This document shows, in pieces, positions 14,096-17,903 of a stretch of 17,903 bases of DNA. Below the pieces are notes generated by a model, which was given only the letters and a program-made list of their open reading frames with translations, had not been told where the DNA came from and ran no database searches. A program made the translations under genes and the position numbers. Position 1 is the first letter of the stretch. Each line of letters starts with the position of its first letter. This DNA comes from JANMDU01 sp031376455 (GTDB lineage Bacteria > Pseudomonadota > Gammaproteobacteria > Burkholderiales > Burkholderiaceae_C). The DNA lies in NCBI GenBank assembly GCA_031376455.1, contig JANMDU010000145.1, forward strand, positions 1-17,903, in the 5' to 3' direction.

Positions 14096-14131
14096 AAAAA
14101 GCCCGGTGCTCATTCCATGAACAACGGGCTT
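14096..14131 (-). terminator. intrinsic terminator after rpmF
   Basis: On the - strand AAGCCCG (14131-14125) pairs with CGGGCTT (14105-14099), and inside it TGTTCAT pairs with ATGAGCA around a GGA loop. This gives a 14-bp stem with one internal mismatch and one G-T pair. The foot runs into five T (14100-14096). It begins about 40 nt after the rpmF stop. It should separate rpmF mRNA from plsX-fabH at least partly. Confidence 0.85.
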
Positions 14132-14170
14132 GTTGTATCAGCGCGAGCATGAAGCCGCGCTAAAAAATGC

Positions 14171-14359
14171 TTACTCAGCAGCGACTTGCTTTGGCTTAAT
14201 CACTTGGCGACCACGGTACATACCGTTGGGGCTGATGTGATGGCGCAGACCCGCTTCTCCTGTGCTGTTGTCCACAACCACATTGGCTGCCACGAGGGCA
14301 TTGTGTGAACGATGCATACCGCGCTTAGACGGAGATTTTTTATTCTGTTGAACGGCCAT
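14171..14359 (-). CDS. rpmF: 50S ribosomal protein L32
   Basis: 62 residues, strongly basic. It is a component of the large ribosomal subunit. The N-terminus MAVQQNKKSPSKRGMHRSHN and the central LRHHISPNGMYRGRQVI are diagnostic. An AGGAG ribosome site (14366-14370) lies 6 nt before the ATG. It heads the plsX-fab cluster as in many bacteria. The DUF177 (yceD) gene that usually precedes rpmF is not present; a tRNA gene on the other strand lies there instead. Confidence 0.97.
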   Translation of the reverse strand: MAVQQNKKSPSKRGMHRSHNALVAANVVVDNSTGEAGLRHHISPNGMYRGRQVIKPKQVAAE

Positions 14360-14458
14360 GATGGGCTCCTAGGGTCTCTGTGCTTGGGCTAACTACACCA
14401 AAGCGGGTTGAATCGGGGGCGCTTGCATACCCAGATGGTCTATGCAGCAAAGCCTTAA

Positions 14459-14467
14459 ATTATATCA
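14459..14467 (-). promoter_or_regulatory. candidate extended -10 promoter for rpmF
   Basis: On the - strand TGATATAAT: a perfect TATAAT (14464-14459) preceded by TGN (14467-14465). No good TTGACA lies 17 bp upstream, consistent with an extended -10 promoter. A start near 14452 would give a leader of about 93 nt before rpmF. This is inference from sequence pattern only. Confidence 0.5.
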
Positions 14468-14504
14468 GTTTTCCCTTGTGCATCGTTCGCTCATCCGTGG
14501 CCGC

Positions 14505-14510
14505 TACAAT
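14505..14510 (+). promoter_or_regulatory. candidate -10 box for tRNA-Arg
   Basis: TACAAT lies 11 bp before the tRNA 5' end, a suitable place for the -10 box of a transcript starting a few bases upstream of the mature tRNA. I see no convincing -35 at standard spacing. Confidence 0.35.
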
Positions 14511-14521
14511 CAAGCATAGTT

Positions 14522-14597
14522 GCGGCTGTAGCTCAGTGGATAGAGTATTGGCCTCCGAAGCCAAGGGTCGTGGGTTCGATCCCCGCCAGCCGCACCA
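14522..14597 (+). tRNA. tRNA-Arg (anticodon CCG)
   Basis: 76 nt with an encoded CCA end. Acceptor stem GCGGCTG (14522-14528) pairs with CAGCCGC (14587-14593), with discriminator A and CCA (14595-14597). The anticodon stem TTGGC/GCCAA encloses loop CTCCGAA with anticodon CCG at 14555-14557, reading CGG. The T arm GTGGG-TTCGATC-CCCGC is canonical, and the D arm carries GCTC...GAGT. The cloverleaf is complete with no mismatch in the acceptor stem. Confidence 0.97.
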
Positions 14598-14642
14598 CAT
14601 CACAGCGAACAACGCAGGCTTGTTTTGACCACTGATACGCCC

Positions 14643-15275
14643 ATGCGCGCTCTGCTCTACACCTATCGGCGTTGCCCTTATGCGATGCGGGCCAGGATGG
14701 CACTGCTGCATGCGGGTGTGCCATTTGATGCGTACGAAATCTCCCTGAAAAATAAGCCTGCTGACCTGCTGGCCGCATCACCCAAGGCAACTGTACCCGT
14801 GTTGATTTTGCCGGATGGTCGCGTCATTGAACAAAGCTTGGAAGTGATGCAATGGGCCTGCCAGAGCGAATCGGGCCATTCTGACGCGAACCTCTGGTGG
14901 GCGGCATCACAGACTTGGCCAAACATAGGCTTGATCGAAACCAATGATGGCGCTTTCAAGCAGCACCTGGATCGCTACAAATATCCACAGCGATTTGAAA
15001 AAGCAGACCGTGATTTTCATCGCGACGCAGCCATGAATGGCTTGGTGATGGCGATTGAGCAGAACTTGCAACTAACGTTTTTGGGCGGCGATCAGGCCTG
15101 CGCTGCAGACGTGGCGATCTTCCCTTTTGTTCGGCAATTTCGTGCAGTGGATGCAGCGTGGTTTGATGCGCAACCGATACCTTCGGTGCATCGCTGGCTG
15201 CAAATTTGGCTGGCCTCCGAGCTGTTTGAACGCTGCATGAAAAAGATGCCTGTTGATCAGCGTCTGCCCTTTTGA
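14643..15275 (+). CDS. glutathione S-transferase family protein
   Basis: 210 residues. The N-terminal thioredoxin-like domain has RRCPYAMRARMAL with CPYA at 11-14, a glutaredoxin-like active-site position, then TVPVL (50-54) with the cis-proline, and an EQS motif (63-65) for the glutathione gamma-glutamyl group. The C-terminal domain is helical (about 85-205) and contains FLGGDQACAADVAIFPFVRQF. The Cys suggests thiol transfer or deglutathionylation rather than classical conjugation; the substrate is unknown. The ATG at 14643 is chosen; an in-frame TTG at 14625 would add six residues, and neither start has a strong ribosome site. The gene begins 45 bp after the tRNA, so it could share a transcript with it. 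Confidence 0.85.
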   Translation: MRALLYTYRRCPYAMRARMALLHAGVPFDAYEISLKNKPADLLAASPKATVPVLILPDGRVIEQSLEVMQWACQSESGHSDANLWWAASQTWPNIGLIETNDGAFKQHLDRYKYPQRFEKADRDFHRDAAMNGLVMAIEQNLQLTFLGGDQACAADVAIFPFVRQFRAVDAAWFDAQPIPSVHRWLQIWLASELFERCMKKMPVDQRLPF

Positions 15276-15318
15276 GCTCGTTGAATATTTCACCGGCTCG
15301 TAAAGCGATGCGTCCAAT

Positions 15319-15354
15319 AAAAAACCGCCTGAGCAAGATTTGCCGAGGCGGTTT
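15319..15354 (-). terminator. intrinsic terminator after erpA, possibly bidirectional
   Basis: AAACCGCCT (15322-15330) pairs with AGGCGGTTT (15346-15354), with an inner GCAA/TTGC pair. On the - strand the stem is followed by a T-run (15324-15319), a good terminator for erpA. On the + strand the stem is followed only by TTTAT, so it may also serve the GST gene, but less efficiently. Confidence 0.8.
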
Positions 15355-15371
15355 ATAAAAAGCACATGTCA

Positions 15372-15737
15372 TCAGGTCGAAAACGACGATCCGCAACCGC
15401 ACGTCGAGGTGGCGTTTGGATTCTTGATCACAAATTGTGCGCCTTGCAAATCTTCTTTGTAATCAATCTCAGCGCCCACCAAGTATTGGTAGCTCATCGC
15501 ATCGACCAAGAGCTGCACACCATTTTTATGCAACACAGTGTCGTCTTCGTTGGTAATTTCATCAAAAGTAAAACCGTATTGGAAACCTGAGCAACCGCCG
15601 CCTTGTACGAAAACGCGCAACTTGAGATCAGAGTTGCCTTCTTCGGCGATCAGATCGGCTACTTTCACGGCGGCGCTGTCCGTGAAGATGATCGGCGAGG
15701 GCATCTCGGTTTGGATGTTTTCGGCTAATGCGCTCAT
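15372..15737 (-). CDS. erpA: iron-sulfur cluster insertion protein ErpA (A-type carrier)
   Basis: 121 residues. It carries an Fe-S cluster and delivers it to apoproteins. The three conserved cysteines are Cys49 (GGGCSGFQYGF), Cys113 and Cys115 (TCGCGSSFS). AVKVADLIAEEGN and VDAMSYQYLVGAEIDY agree with ErpA. Ribosome site AAGGA (15744-15748) is 6 nt before the ATG. A candidate IscR operator lies 31-55 bp upstream of the start, and a terminator follows. The 95-bp gap to the bactofilin gene leaves room for its own promoter. Confidence 0.96.
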   Translation of the reverse strand: MSALAENIQTEMPSPIIFTDSAAVKVADLIAEEGNSDLKLRVFVQGGGCSGFQYGFTFDEITNEDDTVLHKNGVQLLVDAMSYQYLVGAEIDYKEDLQGAQFVIKNPNATSTCGCGSSFST

Positions 15738-15767
15738 GGCTAATCCTTGGAAAGACTTAAGTTAAAA

Positions 15768-15792
15768 ATACCTGAGTGAAATACTAACCTAT
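15768..15792 (-). promoter_or_regulatory. candidate type-1 IscR operator upstream of erpA
   Basis: On the - strand ATAGGTTAGT, a 5-nt spacer ATTTC, and ACTCAGGTAT. The 25-bp imperfect palindrome agrees with the published type-1 IscR consensus (recalled from E. coli work) at about 21 of 25 positions, including both ATA/TAT ends and the A/T-rich centre. IscR is the Fe-S-sensing repressor, and erpA is a known target in E. coli. The position, 31-55 bp before the start codon, fits a promoter-overlapping operator. The iscR gene is not in the window. Confidence 0.6.
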
Positions 15793-15832
15793 CGGCAACA
15801 AACCTGCACGCGCAAGCTCATGCCGTGGCCAC

Positions 15833-16225
15833 TCAACCGTTGTTGGCAGCCAACTTGAGTGCTGGCTTTTCGCCTGCAATCATCGGCTTGAGTTGCCCGG
15901 TGATCACTGCGCCTTGGTGCATTTCGAGTGCTTTGTAGCTCACATCGCCCTCGATTTGCGCTTTAGGCTGCAGCTCTAGCAGCTCAAAAGCATGCACATG
16001 CCCGGTGACTTTACCGTTAATGATCACGTGATCCGAATACACATCGCCCTCGATCACCGCAGTCTCGCCAATAACGATCAGGCTGGCGCTGTCTTCGTTA
16101 GAGCGAATATTGCCGACCACGCTGCCATCCACACGCATACCGTCGGTGAATTTAAGATCGCCTCGGATCTGCGTGCCTTTGTCGATCAGGCTGCGCACGG
16201 GCGGTTGTTTTTTCTTACCAAACAT
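15833..16225 (-). CDS. bactofilin (polymer-forming cytoskeletal protein)
   Basis: 130 residues. Bactofilins form nucleotide-independent beta-helical filaments at the membrane and affect cell shape or localisation of wall enzymes. The single bactofilin domain is clear: SLIDKGTQIRGDLKFTDGMR, VDGSVVGNI, VIGETAVIEGDV, INGKVTGHVHAFELLEL and GDVSYKALEMHQGAVITG. These repeated short strands give the beta-helix. The N-terminal tail MFGKKKQPP is short and basic, and the C-terminal tail is about 20 residues. Ribosome site GGAG (16233-16236) is 7 nt before the ATG. It starts 18 bp after the upstream DUF6776-type gene, so the two are probably one transcript. Confidence 0.93.
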   Translation of the reverse strand: MFGKKKQPPVRSLIDKGTQIRGDLKFTDGMRVDGSVVGNIRSNEDSASLIVIGETAVIEGDVYSDHVIINGKVTGHVHAFELLELQPKAQIEGDVSYKALEMHQGAVITGQLKPMIAGEKPALKLAANNG

Positions 16226-16243
16226 TTTGATGCTCCAACGAAT

Positions 16244-16978
16244 TTATATCTTTAAGGTTTGCGCAGCACGTGTTGCCGCGCCTTCGGTTACTCGAACGGA
16301 TATCTGTTTTACCACGACTTGCGGGGGCAAGTCGATCACGTTTTCCAAACGGCGATATTGGGTGAACTGAAGGGCAAGTGGTGCGCCGCCCACCAGTTGT
16401 GTCCAAGGCTTTCCGCCCACGCCCGTGCCCGGCGCACCGCCCTGCAAGCCAGACAGCGTGACTTCCAGCTTGCCATTAAAAGCCGGAGCATTCTTCGTGG
16501 GCTGAATCACCAGCACTTGCCACTTCAGTTGCGCACCAGCACTGAGCGACTCAGCTTGCAGGCCGCGAATGGCCAAGCCTTCATTACCGCCTGTGGGAAT
16601 GAGCTTTTCAAAAAAGCCCAAATCATCACGAAGAGCGCGATTTTCTGACTCAAGTCGCTTGACCTGCTCAATGATTTTTTCTTGCGCGGCTTTCTCTGCC
16701 GTGAGCAAACTGCCCGATGTGTTCAAAATCGATTGCGCTTTATCGCGCTGATCTTTCAGCTGCGCCACTTCAATGCGCAGCTTGGCCAAGTCTTCTTTGG
16801 CATTGTCATCAATACCCGCCAGATCTTTGCCGAGTTCAAAAGCCCAGAGACCAATCGCGGCGCAAAAGCCAAGTACGACAGCCACAGCAAGCCAACGCAG
16901 CGGCCAAGGCATGGCCGAGCGAATCGCCATGCTGGGTGCGCTGATCGTGAGGCGACGTCGAAGGAGGCGAAAACGCAT
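16244..16978 (-). CDS. DUF6776-type membrane-anchored coiled-coil protein
   Basis: 244 residues, function unknown. It has a basic N-terminus (MRFRLLRRRL), one membrane span at about 27-47, then a heptad-rich stretch at about 60-122 (DLAKLRIEVAQLKDQRDKAQ, later KIIEQVKRLESENRALRDDL) that should form a coiled coil, and a C-terminal domain of about 120 residues. The order rplM-rpsI-this-bactofilin-erpA is, to my knowledge, conserved in related betaproteobacteria, which supports the DUF6776 label. Its position before the bactofilin gene suggests a role at the envelope with that filament; this is inference. No clear ribosome site precedes the ATG. Confidence 0.8.
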   Translation of the reverse strand: MRFRLLRRRLTISAPSMAIRSAMPWPLRWLAVAVVLGFCAAIGLWAFELGKDLAGIDDNAKEDLAKLRIEVAQLKDQRDKAQSILNTSGSLLTAEKAAQEKIIEQVKRLESENRALRDDLGFFEKLIPTGGNEGLAIRGLQAESLSAGAQLKWQVLVIQPTKNAPAFNGKLEVTLSGLQGGAPGTGVGGKPWTQLVGGAPLALQFTQYRRLENVIDLPPQVVVKQISVRVTEGAATRAAQTLKI

Positions 16979-17002
16979 AAGGAATACGACTGTACTGCAT
17001 AC

Positions 17003-17040
17003 AACAAAACCGCCGCGTTTTGCAACGAGGCGGTTTTGTT
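17003..17040 (-). terminator. intrinsic terminator after the rplM-rpsI operon
   Basis: AACAAAACCGCC (17003-17014) pairs perfectly with GGCGGTTTTGTT (17029-17040), a 12-bp stem. The 14-nt loop can form an extra CGTT/AACG pair. On the - strand the right side of the stem ends in TTTTGTT. It begins 42 nt after the rpsI stop and ends just before the start of the next gene. Confidence 0.8.
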
Positions 17041-17082
17041 TTGAATCGTAAGACTCTGAGCCGTTAGGCTCAAGCGCAGTGA

Positions 17083-17475
17083 TTAACGCTTGGAGAACTG
17101 CTTGCGGCGACGTGCGCCCACCAAGCCGACCTTCTTACGCTCGACTTCGCGCGCATCACGCGTCACGAAACCGGCTTGAGAAAGCGCGGGCTTGAGCATT
17201 GCGTCGTAATCGATCAAAGCACGTGTGATGCCATGACGCGCTGCACCAGCTTGGCCGGATTCGCCGCCGCCGTGCACGTTGATTTGAATATCAAACGTCT
17301 CAGCGTGGTTCGTGAGCATCAAGGGTTGCTTGGCGATCATGATCGAGGTTTGACGGCCGAAATATTCAGCGATGTCTTTGCCATTGATCAAAATCTTGCC
17401 AGAGCCTTTTTTCATAAACACGCGGGCGACGCTACTCTTGCGACGGCCGGTGCCATTGTTCCATTCACCAATCAT
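17083..17475 (-). CDS. rpsI: 30S ribosomal protein S9
   Basis: 130 residues. It is a small-subunit protein whose C-terminal tail reaches the P-site tRNA. NGTGRRKSSVARVFMKKGSG near the N-terminus, GGGESGQAGAARHGITRAL in the middle and the basic tail ending RRRKQFSKR are diagnostic. The strong ribosome site AAGGAG (17484-17489) overlaps the last base of the rplM stop codon, 8 nt before the ATG, so the two genes are tightly coupled. Confidence 0.98.
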   Translation of the reverse strand: MIGEWNNGTGRRKSSVARVFMKKGSGKILINGKDIAEYFGRQTSIMIAKQPLMLTNHAETFDIQINVHGGGESGQAGAARHGITRALIDYDAMLKPALSQAGFVTRDAREVERKKVGLVGARRRKQFSKR

Positions 17476-17488
17476 TTTGTCGGCTCCT

Positions 17489-17903
17489 TCAGAGTTCTAA
17501 GACTTTAGGCTGCTGGGCGCTGTGCGGGTGTTCGCCACCGGCATAGACCTTGAGCTTTTTGATCATGGCGTAGCCAAGAGGGCCTTTAGGCAGCATGCCC
17601 TTAACGGCTTTCTCGAGTGCGCGGCCAGGATGCTTGGCTTGCATGTCTTTGAACTTGGTGGCATAGATGCCGCCAGGATGACCGCTGTGACGGTAGTAAA
17701 TTTTTTGTTCGGCTTTGTTGCCGGTGACGCGGATTTTGTCTGCGTTCACAACGACGATGAAGTCGCCGGTATCGACGTGAGGCGTATAAATGGCCTTGTG
17801 TTTGCCGCGTAAACGGAGAGCTGCTTCGCTGGCAATTCTTCCGAGCACCTTGTTGGTGGCGTCAATCACAAACCACTCGTGTACGACCTCAGCGGGTTTT
17901 GCG
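17489..17903 (-). CDS. rplM: 50S ribosomal protein L13, 5' end outside window
   Basis: The frame is open to the right edge of the window. The visible part begins AKPAEVVHEWFVIDATNKVL and continues GRIASEAALRLRGKHKAIYT and PHVDTGDFIVVVNADKI to PKVLEL. The start codon lies beyond the edge; by comparison with L13 proteins only about five residues are missing. The GTG at 17869 is an internal Val, not a start. It is cotranscribed with rpsI. Confidence 0.97.
   Translation of the reverse strand, partial: AKPAEVVHEWFVIDATNKVLGRIASEAALRLRGKHKAIYTPHVDTGDFIVVVNADKIRVTGNKAEQKIYYRHSGHPGGIYATKFKDMQAKHPGRALEKAVKGMLPKGPLGYAMIKKLKVYAGGEHPHSAQQPKVLEL

Noticed and set aside
17869..17871. GTG as start of rplM
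   Set aside because: Upstream in-frame codons encode the conserved L13 N-terminus up to the window edge, so the GTG is an internal Val.
1..17903. CRISPR array, toxin-antitoxin pair, prophage or transposase gene
   Set aside because: No regularly spaced identical repeats, no phage or transposase motifs, and all long frames are explained by housekeeping or catabolic genes.

Overview
The window looks like a chromosomal segment of a betaproteobacterium, most likely Comamonadaceae or a close relative. This rests on gene order (rplM-rpsI-DUF6776-bactofilin-erpA, rpmF-plsX-fabH-fabD-fabG-acpP-fabF, rpoE-rseA-rseB-mucD) and on the style of the short dispersed repeats. It was read by eye; no database search was possible.

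Layout. (1) At 1-2890 on the + strand is the end of an aerobic phenylacetate catabolism cluster, paaG-paaI-paaK. (2) At 2891-3274 is a gene-free convergent junction filled with nested inverted repeats. (3) From 3275 to 14359 all genes lie on the - strand and form one envelope module. Read in transcription order these are rpmF, plsX, fabH, a GNAT acetyltransferase, fabD, fabG, acpP, fabF, a small membrane protein, rpoE, rseA, rseB and mucD. Phospholipid and fatty-acid synthesis therefore runs directly into the sigma-E envelope-stress regulon, with stop/start overlaps or near contacts at fabH/GNAT, fabF/membrane protein and membrane protein/rpoE. Candidate hairpins after rpmF, fabG and acpP divide this unit. 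(4) On the + strand are tRNA-Arg(CCG) at 14522-14597 and a glutathione S-transferase. (5) From 15372 to the right edge, again on the - strand, are erpA, a bactofilin, a DUF6776-type coiled-coil membrane protein, rpsI and rplM; rplM runs off the window.

The most unusual feature is a dispersed repeat of about 42 bp with core TAGCACTCTGCGCAG and end GCCGGCTA. I find six clear or fair copies and one degenerate copy. Three copies are intergenic. Three others have become protein sequence: about 26 extra residues inside FabH just before the catalytic-Cys strand, the start of the RseB signal peptide, and the first membrane helix of the small protein before rpoE. In FabH and RseB it is read in the same frame and gives the same AGIxPAQ peptide. 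A weak copy may lie in the C-terminal domain of PaaK.

A second notable signal is a 25-bp palindrome upstream of erpA that fits the type-1 IscR operator pattern.
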